Below, piece by piece: positions 27,358 to 37,002 of a stretch of 64,000 nucleotides of DNA (position 1 is the first letter of the stretch; each line of letters starts with the position of its first letter). The position numbers were made by a program, and so were the translations under genes. The notes beneath the pieces are model-generated. The model did not search any database. It was not told where the DNA came from and worked only from the letters and a program-made list of their open reading frames with translations. Origin of the DNA: an uncultured Clostridia bacterium (GTDB lineage Bacteria; Bacillota; Clostridia; Oscillospirales; Acutalibacteraceae); contig CALWVN010000004.1 of assembly GCA_944384995.1 (NCBI GenBank), positions 1-64,000 on the forward strand, written 5' to 3'.

Positions 27358-27429
27358 TCGGCGCCTCCCTTTGCCGCGAATTCTTATTTTAGCATACCGT
27401 TTTTCACGTGAAAAGTCAACGGAAATCCT

Positions 27430-27460
27430 GCAAAAACCTCGGGTTTTTATCGTTTTTGCA
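27430..27460. promoter_or_regulatory. Inverted repeat in the araC-azlC gap
   Basis: An AAAAACC ... GGTTTTT inverted repeat (core AAAAACC-TCG-GGTTTTT) lies just upstream of the azlC -35 box. It could be an operator for the divergent regulator; no direct evidence. Confidence 0.35.
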
Positions 27461-27467
27461 ACCGGAC

Positions 27468-27496
27468 TTGCAGACATGCGCGGCGCGTGATATACT
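27468..27496 (+). promoter_or_regulatory. Promoter of azlCD
   Basis: TTGCAG (27468-27473) and TATACT (27491-27496) are 17 bases apart, 47 bp upstream of azlC. Confidence 0.68.
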
Positions 27497-27543
27497 AATC
27501 TGCAAATCATTCGGAAAGGGCGCGCCGGCCGGCGCGAAGCAGT

Positions 27544-28260
27544 ATGAAGCAAGGCAAACACGAACCTATCCGCAAGGCGTTTCGGGCGGCGTTTCCGTAT
27601 ACGCTGCCCATCTGCGCGGGCTTTTTATTTTTGGGAATGACTTACGGCGTGCTCATGCGCACCAACGGCTTTGCGTTCTGGTACCCGCTGCTCATGAGCC
27701 TGACCATATTTGCGGGCTCTGTGGAATTTGTCGCGGCGGATATGCTTATGGGTACATTTCAGCCGCTGCAGGCGTTTTTGATGACGCTCCTGCTCAACGC
27801 GCGGCACCTGTTTTACGGCATTTCGATGCTGGACAAATACAAGGGAACGGGCTTCAAAAAGCCGTATCTGATCTTCGGGCTTTGCGACGAGAGCTTTTCG
27901 ATCAACTGCACGGCAAAGATCCCGCCCGAAGCGGACCGCGGCTGGTTCTATTTCTTTGTCACGCTGCTCAACCATTTTTATTGGGTGGCGGGCGCGACGC
28001 TCGGCGGCGTGTTCGGCTCGCTTGTGCATTTCAACACCGAAGGGCTTGATTTCGTGATGACCGCCATGTTTGTGGTGATCTTCCTCGAACAATGGCAAAA
28101 GGATAAACAGCACGCGAGCGCTCTGGCGGGGCTTGGCATTTCGGCGCTCTGCCTGTTGGTTTTCGGCAGCGATAATTTCATCCTGCCCGCCATGCTCGGC
28201 ATTTTGGCGGCGCTCACGCTTTTACGCCGCCCGCTTTTGAAAGGGGGCGACGCCGCATGA
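27544..28260 (+). CDS. azlC: AzlC-type branched-chain amino acid exporter, large subunit
   Basis: The 238-aa integral membrane protein has the AzlC pattern: [43 protein letters not shown] and [18 protein letters not shown]. With AzlD it forms an exporter of branched-chain amino acids or analogues. The ATG lacks a good ribosome site; the upstream GC palindrome may fold over it. Its stop overlaps the azlD start. A second azlDC pair lies at the right window end. Confidence 0.93.
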   Translation: MKQGKHEPIRKAFRAAFPYTLPICAGFLFLGMTYGVLMRTNGFAFWYPLLMSLTIFAGSVEFVAADMLMGTFQPLQAFLMTLLLNARHLFYGISMLDKYKGTGFKKPYLIFGLCDESFSINCTAKIPPEADRGWFYFFVTLLNHFYWVAGATLGGVFGSLVHFNTEGLDFVMTAMFVVIFLEQWQKDKQHASALAGLGISALCLLVFGSDNFILPAMLGILAALTLLRRPLLKGGDAA

Positions 28261-28592
28261 GCGCCATGACGCTTCCCCAGCAGCTTGTGACTATCCTGAT
28301 GGTCGTGCTCGGCACGATGCTCACGCGGTTTTTGCCGTTCCTGCTGTTCCCGGCGGGCAAGCCCACGCCGAAATATCTGCAATATCTGGGCAAGGTTCTG
28401 CCCGCGGCGGTGTTCGGGCTGCTGGTCGTGTACTGCCTGCGGAATGTAAGCATCGTTTCGGGCAGCCACGGCATCCCGGAGCTGATTGCTATCGTTGTGG
28501 TCATCGGGCTGCATTTATGGAAAAAGCAGATGCTGTTGTCCATTGCGGGCGGCACGGTCTGCTACATGCTGCTCGTGCAGTTTGTGTTTTGA
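28257..28592 (+). CDS. azlD: AzlD-type branched-chain amino acid exporter, small subunit
   Basis: A 111-aa membrane protein with three to four helices and the AzlD motif [13 protein letters not shown] near the N-terminus. It overlaps azlC by 4 bp, consistent with a fixed-ratio complex. Confidence 0.93.
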   Translation: MSAMTLPQQLVTILMVVLGTMLTRFLPFLLFPAGKPTPKYLQYLGKVLPAAVFGLLVVYCLRNVSIVSGSHGIPELIAIVVVIGLHLWKKQMLLSIAGGTVCYMLLVQFVF

Positions 28593-28604
28593 ACAGAAAA
28601 AGAG

Positions 28605-28639
28605 AACGGGATACCGCAGAACAGCGGTATCCCGTTTTT
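28605..28639. terminator. Bidirectional terminator between azlD and the phosphoesterase
   Basis: A perfect 13-bp stem (28605-28617 with 28624-28636) with T-runs on both strands between convergent genes. Confidence 0.92.
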
Positions 28640-28654
28640 CGTATGGTGCAGGTT

Positions 28655-30265
28655 TTACTTCATGAACCTGCCGTAGCGCACTTGATTTACGATGAAACCG
28701 ATCGCCAGCGCCAAAAGCAGGGGGATGAGCAGGATGATGAGCGCAACGATCCCGATGATGACGATCGGCACGCCCTTTTTGCTCTTTTTGCGTGCGGGCT
28801 TTTCTTCGGGCGCCTTCTTAGGCGGCGCCTGCTCGCCCACGGCGTAATAGGGCAGGATCGGCAGAACCGCGTTGTAGGAGGGGATGCCCGTGTTATGAAG
28901 AAGCGGCTCTGCGAAATCGCACAGCGAATCCGAAACCTTCAGCAGCTTGCGCACCTTGATGTGCAGCGCGCCGAACACGGAGTCGAGGATGGACAAAAGC
29001 CCCATCGTGATCTTGTATTCCGCGTCGTCGGGCGAATACAGGTCCTCGCCGCCGTAGAGGTTCGTGACCATGTCCACGATGAAATCCACCACGGGCCGGT
29101 CTGCGATGTCGGCATAATCTTCGGGAGAAAGTCCCGTTTCCTTTTTCGTCCATTTGGCGACCTTGCCGATGGTCAGCTTGTTTAAGAGCTTCGCGATCGG
29201 TTTTACAAGCCAGCCGATCTTGTAAATGAGCTTCTTTTTGATGCTGATGGACGTTGCCATGTCGGCGAATTTGTGCGTGTCGCCCGCAGCCGCCTTGACC
29301 ATGTCGCGCACGATGCCGACCATCTGATTTTTCAAATAGTCCTGCAGCGACTTTCCTTTCAGGTCAAAATCTACCTTTTCGGTCACAAGGTCGGTCGTGG
29401 TCGAAACGATGCCCGCCGCCTCGTCCACCACCACGGTGCGGATCGGCGCGGGGTAGCCGATGGTCGCGGCGGTGGAAATGGTATACAGCGTGTTGCCGCG
29501 TTTGCTTTCAATCTTGTCGATGTGGTGGATGTGCGTGTGTCCGGTGAGCATGAACTGGATGCCCATATCGGCGTATTGCTCGCGGCGGATGTCGAAGTCG
29601 CCGTGCATATCGTTTTTGCCGATGAGCGCGTACACGGGGGAGGGGGCGATGAGCGGGTGGTGCGTCATGGCAAGGATGAACTGTTTATTTTTGCGCGCGT
29701 CCTCCGCTTGCTCGCACAGCCACTTGTAGCAGTCCTCCGAAATGCCGCTTTTACCCGTAAGATTGCGGTCATCGTTGATGGCAAACAGGCGGTAGCCCTC
29801 CTGCAGCTGCACAACATAGGACATGCTGTCGCGGTGCACGGAAATCGCCTCGTCCGGGCCGAACTCGCGGTACATCTCGTAAAGCTCCTCGCGCTTTGCG
29901 GCGGGGATCTTTACCTTTTCGTCACCGACATAGGAATTGGTCTGCCCGTCGTCCTGGTAGTCGTGCGTGGCGGTGATGACATACACGCGCTTGCCTGCGG
30001 CTTTCAAGCCGCGCAGCATTTCGATGAACTCCTTATGCGAATCGTATTCACCGTTCGAGGTGGTGTCGCCGGAAAGCAGCACGATATCGGTGCGCTTGTC
30101 CGCCTTGATCTGACGGAACGCCGCGTCGAGGATCTCCGCCGAATATTGCAGCGGCATTTGGCTTTTGGCGTTTGCCGTTTCATAAGCCGCGCCGGAAATG
30201 CCCGTGGATTTCGCATAATAATGGGTATCCGTGATCACCGTTACCGTTAGCGGTGCTTTTGCCAT
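28655..30265 (-). CDS. Membrane-anchored metallophosphoesterase
   Basis: This 536-aa protein starts directly with a calcineurin-like phosphoesterase domain: ITDTHYY near residue 11, LLSGDTTSNGEYDSH near 64, ATHDY in place of the usual GNHD, MTHHPL and TGHTHIHH. A C-terminal half of unknown fold follows, then a K/R-rich stretch and a single helix near 500-525 with a short tail. No N-terminal signal is visible, so the catalytic domain is likely cytoplasmic with a tail anchor. It follows thrS by 12 bp and so shares the T-box transcript. Substrate unknown. Confidence 0.85.
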   Translation of the reverse strand: MAKAPLTVTVITDTHYYAKSTGISGAAYETANAKSQMPLQYSAEILDAAFRQIKADKRTDIVLLSGDTTSNGEYDSHKEFIEMLRGLKAAGKRVYVITATHDYQDDGQTNSYVGDEKVKIPAAKREELYEMYREFGPDEAISVHRDSMSYVVQLQEGYRLFAINDDRNLTGKSGISEDCYKWLCEQAEDARKNKQFILAMTHHPLIAPSPVYALIGKNDMHGDFDIRREQYADMGIQFMLTGHTHIHHIDKIESKRGNTLYTISTAATIGYPAPIRTVVVDEAAGIVSTTTDLVTEKVDFDLKGKSLQDYLKNQMVGIVRDMVKAAAGDTHKFADMATSISIKKKLIYKIGWLVKPIAKLLNKLTIGKVAKWTKKETGLSPEDYADIADRPVVDFIVDMVTNLYGGEDLYSPDDAEYKITMGLLSILDSVFGALHIKVRKLLKVSDSLCDFAEPLLHNTGIPSYNAVLPILPYYAVGEQAPPKKAPEEKPARKKSKKGVPIVIIGIVALIILLIPLLLALAIGFIVNQVRYGRFMK

Positions 30266-30277
30266 AGGGCTTCCTCC

Positions 30278-32188
30278 TTATTTCGCTTTGGTTTGGATCT
30301 CCTCAGTCAGGCGAGAGAGCAGATCGTCGAGTGTAAACGAGCCGATGTCACCCTCGCCGCGGTGCGATACGGAGACCGAGCCGTCTTCGACCTCCTTGTC
30401 GCCGACGATAAGCCAATACGGCAGCCTTTGCAGCCTTGCTTCGCGGATCTTATACCCGACCTTTTCGCTGCGGTCATCCACCGAGGCGCGGATGCCGTGC
30501 TCGAACAAAACTTTGCGGATCTCCTCGGCACGCGCGGCGTGGCGGTCGGCAATCGGCAGCACGCGCACCTGCTCAGGTGCGAGCCACAGCGGGAACGCGC
30601 CGGCAAAATGCTCGATGAGGATGCCGATAAAGCGTTCGATGGAGCCGAATACCACGCGGTGAATCATGATCGGGCGGTGCTTCTCGCCGTCCGCGCCCGT
30701 GTATTCCGCTTCAAAGCGCTGCGGCAGCTGGAAGTCGAGCTGGATGGTGCCGCACTGCCAGGTTCTGCCCAAAGAGTCCTCCAAGTGGAAGTCGATCTTC
30801 GGCCCGTAAAACGCGCCGTCGCCCTCGTTGACGACATACGGCAGATGCAGTTCGTCGAGCGCCTTGCGCAGACCCTCGGTCGCCATCTCCCAATCCTCGT
30901 CGCTGCCCATGGAATCCTCGGGACGGGTGGACAGCTCCACATGGTATTTGAAGCCGAACAGCGTGTATACCTCGTCAATGAGCCGCACGACGCCCTTGAT
31001 CTCGTCGGTGATCTGCTCGGGCATCATGAAGATGTGCGCGTCGTCCTGCGTGAAGCAGCGCACGCGCATCAGCCCGTGCAGCGCGCCCGATTTTTCGTGG
31101 CGGTGCACAAGCCCCAGCTCGCCCATACGGATGGGCAGATCACGGTAGGAGTGCGGCTCGGATTTGTAAACGAGCAGCCCGCCCGGGCAGTTCATCGGCT
31201 TAATGGCGAAATCCGTATCGTCAATGACGGTGGTGTACATGTTTTCCTTGTAGTGATCCCAGTGCCCGGAGGTCTCCCAAAGCTGGCGGTTGAGCATCAT
31301 CGGGGTCGAGATCTCCACATACCCCTCGCGCGTGTGGATCTGCCGCCAATAGTCGATCAGCGTGTTTTTGAGGATCATGCCGTTCGGCAGGAAAAACGGG
31401 AACCCGGGGCCTTCGTCCATCAGCGCAAAGAGCTTGAGCTCGCGCCCCAATTTCCGGTGATCGCGCTTTTTCGCTTCCTCAATGCGCGCGAGATACTCGT
31501 CGAGCGCCGACTGCTTCGGGAACGCCGTCGCATAAATGCGCTGGAGCATTTTATTGTGCTCGTCGCCGCGCCAGTACGCGCCCGTGCAGGAGGTCAGCTT
31601 GAACGCTTTGACAGGACCCGTGGACATCAGGTGCGGCCCTGCGCAAAGCTCGTCAAATTCGCCCTGCCGGTAAAACGAGATCGGCTCGTTTTTCTCGGCA
31701 TGCTCTTCGATGAGCTCGACCTTGTAAGTCTCGCCCTTTTCGCGCATGGCAGCGAGCGCCTCGTCGGGGGAGAGCGTGTAGCGTTCGAGCGGCAAGTCCT
31801 CCTTGACGATCTTCTTCATTTCTGCCTCGATTTTTTCAAGCACCTCGGGCGTGAAAACCGTCTCGGAATCAAAATCGTAATAAAAGCCATTGTCAATGGC
31901 GGGACCGATGGCGAGCTTCGTCTCGGGATACAGCCGCTTGACCGCCTGCGCCAAGATATGCGAAGCGGTGTGGCGGAACGCGCGCCGGCCGTCCTCGTCG
32001 TCAAAGGTCAAAATTTCCAGCGTGCAGTCTTTGGAGATCTCCGTGCGCAGGTCGCAGGTTTCACCGTCTACTTTCGCAAGGCACGCCGCTTTGTAAAGCC
32101 CCATGCCGAGGCTTTTCGCGACTTCGGCGGCGGTCACGGGGGCTTCAAAGCTTTTGACCGAGCCGTCTTTCAGTGTGATGTTGAACAT
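30278..32188 (-). CDS. thrS: Threonyl-tRNA synthetase
   Basis: The 636-aa class II synthetase has a TGS domain (about 1-61), the editing domain with RHTASHILAQA, the catalytic core with motif 2 (LVHRHEKSGALHGLMRVRCFTQDDAH), the zinc-binding Cys in MNCPGG, and an anticodon-binding domain at the C-terminus. The ATG at 32188 follows GGAGG. It is preceded by a threonine T-box and followed by the phosphoesterase gene. Confidence 0.97.
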   Translation of the reverse strand: MFNITLKDGSVKSFEAPVTAAEVAKSLGMGLYKAACLAKVDGETCDLRTEISKDCTLEILTFDDEDGRRAFRHTASHILAQAVKRLYPETKLAIGPAIDNGFYYDFDSETVFTPEVLEKIEAEMKKIVKEDLPLERYTLSPDEALAAMREKGETYKVELIEEHAEKNEPISFYRQGEFDELCAGPHLMSTGPVKAFKLTSCTGAYWRGDEHNKMLQRIYATAFPKQSALDEYLARIEEAKKRDHRKLGRELKLFALMDEGPGFPFFLPNGMILKNTLIDYWRQIHTREGYVEISTPMMLNRQLWETSGHWDHYKENMYTTVIDDTDFAIKPMNCPGGLLVYKSEPHSYRDLPIRMGELGLVHRHEKSGALHGLMRVRCFTQDDAHIFMMPEQITDEIKGVVRLIDEVYTLFGFKYHVELSTRPEDSMGSDEDWEMATEGLRKALDELHLPYVVNEGDGAFYGPKIDFHLEDSLGRTWQCGTIQLDFQLPQRFEAEYTGADGEKHRPIMIHRVVFGSIERFIGILIEHFAGAFPLWLAPEQVRVLPIADRHAARAEEIRKVLFEHGIRASVDDRSEKVGYKIREARLQRLPYWLIVGDKEVEDGSVSVSHRGEGDIGSFTLDDLLSRLTEEIQTKAK

Positions 32189-32237
32189 AGTGCATCCTCC
32201 TTAAAATGCGGAAAACATAAAAATCGTTTTGGGATAA

Positions 32238-32483
32238 AAACAAAAGCATCTCACCCCGAAAAGGGATGAAATGCTTCACATTCCACGGTTCCACCCAAAT
32301 TGGCGCAGTGCGCCCGCTCAAACGCCTTAACGCGGCGGCACGGCGCGCTTTACGGCAGCAGCTTTACAGCGCGCACTCGGGAGAGGTGTCGGGCTTTTAC
32401 GCTTTGCCCGCGCTTGCAGCCGCGGCGCGGACTCTCTGAAAAGCGTATAGGAAAGCCGTCGGGCTCCGTCAACGATTTGTACA
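32238..32483 (-). ncRNA. T-box leader of thrS, threonine specifier
   Basis: The minus-strand leader has the conserved T-box sequence TTTGGGTGGAACCGTGGAA (about 32281-32299), which pairs with uncharged tRNA to form the antiterminator. A strong terminator stem follows (32243-32275, AAGCAT...ATGCTT with inner TCATCCC/GGGGTGA) ending TTTTGTTTTTA. In stem I, AGAGAG faces CTCTC and places an ACC Thr codon (32385-32387, minus strand) in the specifier loop. Uncharged tRNA-Thr should therefore turn on thrS and the downstream phosphoesterase. Confidence 0.92.
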
Positions 32484-32489
32484 ATACAG

Positions 32490-32519
32490 ATTATACTATA
32501 TTATAGATGTACATGTCCG
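32490..32519 (-). promoter_or_regulatory. Promoter of the thrS T-box transcript
   Basis: TATAAT (32490-32495) with CGGACA (32514-32519) 18 bases upstream on the minus strand, just before the T-box. Confidence 0.65.
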
Positions 32520-32654
32520 AAAAATCAACCCCCATTTTCACTGCAGCGGTTCACAAGGAAAAGCACGATCCGACTGCCGCACAAGGGGGTAGCAATTTTT
32601 CGGGAATTATGCTATACTTTCACTTGAGAAAAACATCGAATATAGGAGACGCCT

Positions 32655-34919
32655 ATGTTACCCTCAAACACCCTTAAGCACAGCGGCGCCTTACGCACGG
32701 GCGCATTGCTTGCGGCGCTCACTCTGCTGCTTTCCGGCTGCGGGGCAGGTACGGACGTGCAGACACAGAACGTCGGCACGCGCACCGTCGAAACCGCGCA
32801 GTACGCGGGCGCCGAAACGCACCATACCAGTTCCGAAAACCTGGTTTTTGTTACAAGCTCAGGGCTTGTGGAACTCTATTACGACAGTGCGACGGATTCC
32901 GCCGCAGTGCGCGAGACGAACACCGGCACCATGTGGCAGGCGCTCCCCGCCGCACGGACGGACGGCGCCGAGGTGCAGTCGGCCGTTGTCACGGTGCAGA
33001 TGTCGAACGGCGGTACGGTCTATACCCTCAATTCGCAGGACAATGCGACGGCTTTTGGTACTTCCGCATTTCAGCCGACGCAAAACGGCATGGAATTAAC
33101 GTACAATATGGCGCTGGACGCCGAAACAGCGGCGCGCAATGTTGCGGATGTCCCTGCGGGTGCACCGTATGTGTCCGTGACCGTGGCGTTTACGCTGGAG
33201 GACGGCGCGCTGCGCGTGACGGTGAACTGCAGCGATATACTGGTCAGTACCGGCTTCGTGCTGGAGCGCCTGACGCTGCTTGATTGGTTCGGCGCGACGG
33301 ATGCCGCTGCGGACGGGGACTATATGCTCCTGCCCGACGGCAGCGGTGCGATCGAAGCGATCGCGGGCACGTCGTCGGATGCGTACACCGAAAAGACCTT
33401 TGTGACCTACGGTGCGGACGCCGCACTCGGGGAACAGGCTGAGACGGCGGACGGCGGCATTGCGTTTACCTCTGCTTTGCTGCCCGTTTACGGCATGAAG
33501 CGCGGGGAAAGCGCCTTTGTTGCGATCATCGAAAGCGGGGATGCGATCTCCCGCATCACCTCGCACCGCGCGGGGGGCGACACGCTTTATAACCGCGTCG
33601 GCGCAACGTTCTGTGTGACGGATACCGCGCTTCTCGGCGATGCGGGCGATCAAACGCTGTATACCGGCAATGCCTACACCGGCGAGCTCGGAATCTGCTA
33701 CCGCTTCTTGTCCAACCGCAACGCCGGCTATTCCGGTATGGCGGCGGCGTGCCGCGAGGTGCTCATCCGCAACGGCGTTTTGCCTTCACAGGCGGCATCA
33801 GTCCCCGAAACGCTGCCGTTGCTTTTAACGGCGTACGGCGCAGCGGCGAAAAGCAACCCGAATCGCAGCGAAACGCTGACGGATTATATGCAGATGCAGG
33901 AGCTTCTGCGCCTGCTCAAAGCAAAAAGCGTGGATAACGTTTTGCTGCGTGTGTCCGGCGCGCTGGACGGTGCAACGTCGCAGGGGCTGCTGAAAAGCAG
34001 CGACCTTTCCGGCAAACTCGGCAGTGAAAAGGAACTGGAAGCGCTGCTGCAATATGCGCAGACGCAGCAATTCTCAGTTTACCTGAATGCGGACATTGCC
34101 TCGTTCGGCAGACGCAGCGCGAGAAAGTCCGCACATGCCGCCGAAAACATTGCGGGCGATACACTTTCTATGGCGGTCAATAACCCGTTCACAGCTGTAG
34201 CGGGCGATGCACGGCATACACGCTATTTGCTGCGGCAACCGGAGATTCGTGAAAACGTGGATGCGTTCGTCAACGATTTCCACGGCCTTGCGTTCAGCGG
34301 CTACTGTATCGACGACGCAGGCAGCACGCTCTATTCCGATTACGCGAGTGCTGGCAATACGCGCACCGTCGCCGCAGGGCTCATGCAGGAACAGGCGGCG
34401 ACCCTTGCTGCCGGAAGAACGCTGATGGTCGATACGGGCAACGCCTACCTGCTGCGCGATGCCGATGTCGTGGTGGATCTGCCGAGCACTGCCGTATATC
34501 CCGAAACCGACGGCTACACATCCGTCCCGTTCGTGCAAATGGTGCTGCATGGGCTGATTGCCTATGCGCACGAGCCGATCAATCTTGCCGAGAACAGCGA
34601 AACGGCGTTCCTCAAGGCGCTGGAATACGGCGCAATGCCGAGCTGCGCTTGGAATTATACCAAAACGGGCGACGAGGCGATCGATGCGATCTACAATTAT
34701 GAGGCACAGATCAATACCGCAGCCGCAAATTATCTGACGGCGGCGCAGACGCTCGGTGATTTGCAGGATGCGCGCATGACGGCGCACTACGAAGTGCAGG
34801 ACGGTGTATACTGCACGGAGTACAACAACAGCACCACCCTGTATTTCAACTATACGGACGAGACAGTCACCGTAAGCTCCATTACAGTCGAGTCGATGTC
34901 CTGCCAGCGCGTGAACTGA
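32655..34919 (+). CDS. Large extracytoplasmic lipoprotein of unknown function (DUF5696-like)
   Basis: This 754-aa protein has a lipoprotein signal with lipobox LSGC, Cys29 being the lipidated residue. The remainder is extracytoplasmic: a beta-rich N-terminal half (about 60-300; VELYYDSATDSAAVRE, TMWQALP) and a C-terminal half that looks like a TIM-barrel-type domain (TLPLLLTAYGAA, DNVLLRVSGALDG, VDAFVNDFHGLAFSGYCIDDAG). It resembles Firmicute lipoproteins of the DUF5696 type, tentatively by pattern. It is monocistronic with its ATG 9 bases after AGGAGAC; no sugar transporter is adjacent. Confidence 0.75.
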   Translation: MLPSNTLKHSGALRTGALLAALTLLLSGCGAGTDVQTQNVGTRTVETAQYAGAETHHTSSENLVFVTSSGLVELYYDSATDSAAVRETNTGTMWQALPAARTDGAEVQSAVVTVQMSNGGTVYTLNSQDNATAFGTSAFQPTQNGMELTYNMALDAETAARNVADVPAGAPYVSVTVAFTLEDGALRVTVNCSDILVSTGFVLERLTLLDWFGATDAAADGDYMLLPDGSGAIEAIAGTSSDAYTEKTFVTYGADAALGEQAETADGGIAFTSALLPVYGMKRGESAFVAIIESGDAISRITSHRAGGDTLYNRVGATFCVTDTALLGDAGDQTLYTGNAYTGELGICYRFLSNRNAGYSGMAAACREVLIRNGVLPSQAASVPETLPLLLTAYGAAAKSNPNRSETLTDYMQMQELLRLLKAKSVDNVLLRVSGALDGATSQGLLKSSDLSGKLGSEKELEALLQYAQTQQFSVYLNADIASFGRRSARKSAHAAENIAGDTLSMAVNNPFTAVAGDARHTRYLLRQPEIRENVDAFVNDFHGLAFSGYCIDDAGSTLYSDYASAGNTRTVAAGLMQEQAATLAAGRTLMVDTGNAYLLRDADVVVDLPSTAVYPETDGYTSVPFVQMVLHGLIAYAHEPINLAENSETAFLKALEYGAMPSCAWNYTKTGDEAIDAIYNYEAQINTAAANYLTAAQTLGDLQDARMTAHYEVQDGVYCTEYNNSTTLYFNYTDETVTVSSITVESMSCQRVN

Positions 34920-34946
34920 TCGAAACGGAATTTCGTCATATATATA

Positions 34947-34984
34947 AAAGGCCGTCCCCGCAGGATCCTGCGGGGACGGCCTTT
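34947..34984. terminator. Perfect palindromic terminator
   Basis: A 38-bp perfect palindrome (two 19-base arms, central GGATCC) between the lipoprotein gene and ybaK, convergent. Inner arms must open to form a loop. T-runs on both ends. Confidence 0.85.
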
Positions 34985-35017
34985 CAGGCATAAGACGGCG
35001 GGCTGTGATGCCCGGAC

Positions 35018-35509
35018 CTATTGCGTAATATCGCCGAACTCGGCGTTCGCCGCATGCCGCAGGTCGTCGGGGGAAAGCTCTGCCTGCACGCCGATTTTTC
35101 CCGCGCTGACGATGATCGTCTCAAAGTCCTGCGCGGTTCGGTCGATGACGGTCGGGAACGCTTTTTTCATCCCGATGGGGCTGCACCCGCCGCGCACATA
35201 ACCCGTTAGAGGAAGCAAATCCTTAACGTGCAGCATTTCCACATGCTTTTCGCCGACACAAGCCGCCGCAGCTTTCAGGTCCAGTTCCGCGGGGGCGGGG
35301 ATCACGAACACATAGCACTGCCCGCTTTTGCCCCGTGTCACGAGCGTTTTGAAAATGCGGGCGGCATCTACGCCCAAAAGCGCGGCAACACGCATCCCGT
35401 CTACCGCTTCACCATCGTGCGCATAGGTGTGTACGCAGTAGGCGATCTTTTCCCGATCCAGGATACGCATGGCGTTGGTTTTCGGCAGTCCTTTTGCCAA
35501 AGCGTTCAC
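35018..35509 (-). CDS. ybaK: Cys-tRNA(Pro)/Cys-tRNA(Cys) deacylase, YbaK/EbsC family
   Basis: The 163-aa single-domain protein removes mischarged amino acids from tRNA-Pro in trans. The family motifs IFKTLV (with the functional Lys), FVIPAPAELDLK, YVRGGCSPIGMKK and ISAGKIGVQ-type VSAGKIGVQAELSP are present. Its start lies just after the dacF stop on the same strand, so it may be co-transcribed with dacF. Confidence 0.92.
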   Translation of the reverse strand: MNALAKGLPKTNAMRILDREKIAYCVHTYAHDGEAVDGMRVAALLGVDAARIFKTLVTRGKSGQCYVFVIPAPAELDLKAAAACVGEKHVEMLHVKDLLPLTGYVRGGCSPIGMKKAFPTVIDRTAQDFETIIVSAGKIGVQAELSPDDLRHAANAEFGDITQ

Positions 35510-35510
35510 C

Positions 35511-36869
35511 TCATTTTAAGTTGCGGAAATTCTTTATGGTCTTTGGGGCTCTGCGGCGCTTTTTCTGCCGATTGTGCCGTATGATCAGCCCGATATAGAC
35601 GGCGAGCACCAAAAGGACCAGTGCAAAAACGATCAGGAACACGGTGGAGTGGAACAGTTTGACGATCCCGTTGCCGAGATACAGGAAGATGCTCACGTCT
35701 ACGTCCTCGGCGGCGACCAGATTGACCGTTGCGATCTCATCGCCCGCGTACAGGATCCGCGCTTTTCCCAAAACATCTCCCTTTTTGACCGGCGCCTCCA
35801 CCGTAGTCGGCGTTTCCTCGGGGATCGCTTCAATGAACACGCTGTTTTCGTCGTTGCCCACGGGTACGAGTGCCGTCACCTCGGTTTCGGGTACAAGGCG
35901 TACATGGTCGGCGTCGCTGGAGAGGCGCACATCCACTACAGTCACAATGCGCGTGGTGTCGGCGACCTTCGTCATACGCAGATTGTCAAACGCCCATTCA
36001 AAGAGCGTTTTACAATCCAAAAATGCACGGTTGTCGGGATTGCCGTCGCCGTTGACATCCTCATACGGGGCGTTCATAACAACTGCAAGATAGTTATAGC
36101 CGTCTTTGCTCGCCGTGGAAATGATACACCGTCCGGCGTCCGAGGTCGAGCCGGTCTTGATGCCCGAGGCATACTCACAATAATAGGTCTTGAAATTCGG
36201 GTTGATCAGCCAGTTTGTCGAAAGCAGATTGCGTTCTTCGCTTTTATTCGTGGCGGGCAGGGTGTAGCTGACGGTGTTGACGATCTCCGAAAACAGCGGC
36301 AGCTCAAGTGCGTGCTGTGTGATCAAAGCCAGATCGCGTGCGGTGGAGTAGTGCCCTTCGGCGTCTAAGCCGTGCGGGTTGACGAAATGCGTGTTCGTGC
36401 AGCCCAGAGAAGCGGCAAAATCATTCATCATCTGCACAAAGGCGGGCACAGAGCCGCCGCCGATGTAATCCGCCAAAATGACCGCCGCCTCGTTGGCGCT
36501 GCGCACCAAAAGGCAGTATAACAGCTGGCGCACCGTCAGCTCTTCGCCTGCAAGCAGCCCCGCCGTGGAGCTGTTCGTGCCCGCAATGGCGTCGATGGAC
36601 GACTGCTTGACGGTCACGACGGCGTCGAGATCCTGACAGTTTTCGATCGTGAGAATGGCGGTGGTAATTTTTGTAAGCGAAGCAGACGCGGTGACCTTGT
36701 CCGCATTTTTGTCAAAGATCACCGTGTTGCTGTCCAAATTCAGAAGCAGCACAATGTCCGCGCTGATGCCCATAGTGTCTAAGGATGCGTTAAAGGCGGC
36801 AGAACCCGGCAAAATGCAGGCGCAAAGCAGAAGTATGACCGCAAGGAAAAAAGAAAAAGCACGCTTCAA
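35511..36869 (-). CDS. dacF: D-alanyl-D-alanine carboxypeptidase (S11 penicillin-binding protein, DacF-like)
   Basis: The 452-aa serine peptidase trims the terminal D-Ala of peptidoglycan stem peptides. It has a signal peptide (about 1-24), then the three catalytic motifs SLTK at 64-67, SAN at 124-126 and KTG at 238-240, a beta-rich C-terminal domain (about 290-385), and a C-terminal membrane helix near 405-428 with a basic tail RRRAPK. The start is TTG with AGAGGTG upstream. A true transmembrane anchor, not an amphipathic one, is typical of clostridial homologues. Sporulation involvement is inferred from the DacF likeness only. Confidence 0.9.
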   Translation of the reverse strand: MKRAFSFFLAVILLLCACILPGSAAFNASLDTMGISADIVLLLNLDSNTVIFDKNADKVTASASLTKITTAILTIENCQDLDAVVTVKQSSIDAIAGTNSSTAGLLAGEELTVRQLLYCLLVRSANEAAVILADYIGGGSVPAFVQMMNDFAASLGCTNTHFVNPHGLDAEGHYSTARDLALITQHALELPLFSEIVNTVSYTLPATNKSEERNLLSTNWLINPNFKTYYCEYASGIKTGSTSDAGRCIISTASKDGYNYLAVVMNAPYEDVNGDGNPDNRAFLDCKTLFEWAFDNLRMTKVADTTRIVTVVDVRLSSDADHVRLVPETEVTALVPVGNDENSVFIEAIPEETPTTVEAPVKKGDVLGKARILYAGDEIATVNLVAAEDVDVSIFLYLGNGIVKLFHSTVFLIVFALVLLVLAVYIGLIIRHNRQKKRRRAPKTIKNFRNLK

Positions 36870-37002
36870 AGCGTTTCACCTCTTGAAAAGAACTCGCAAA
36901 ACGTGTAAAATACTATATTACATATGGGATCTGAATCAGATATCAAACAGTATACCAAAATTTTCAAACGATGGCAACCCAAATCAAAGGATGTGACCCA
37001 TT

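Noticed and set aside
27520-27540. GC-rich palindrome with an AscI-type site before azlC, considered as an engineered junction
   Set aside because: It is part of a natural GGCGCGCCGGCCGGCGCG dyad in a GC-rich genome; no vector sequence is nearby.
30293-32269. A 658-codon plus-strand open frame opposite thrS
   Set aside because: Antisense to thrS and its T-box; no recognisable protein features.
34074-34991. A 305-codon minus-strand open frame opposite the lipoprotein gene
   Set aside because: Starts inside the palindromic terminator and is antisense to a clear lipoprotein gene.
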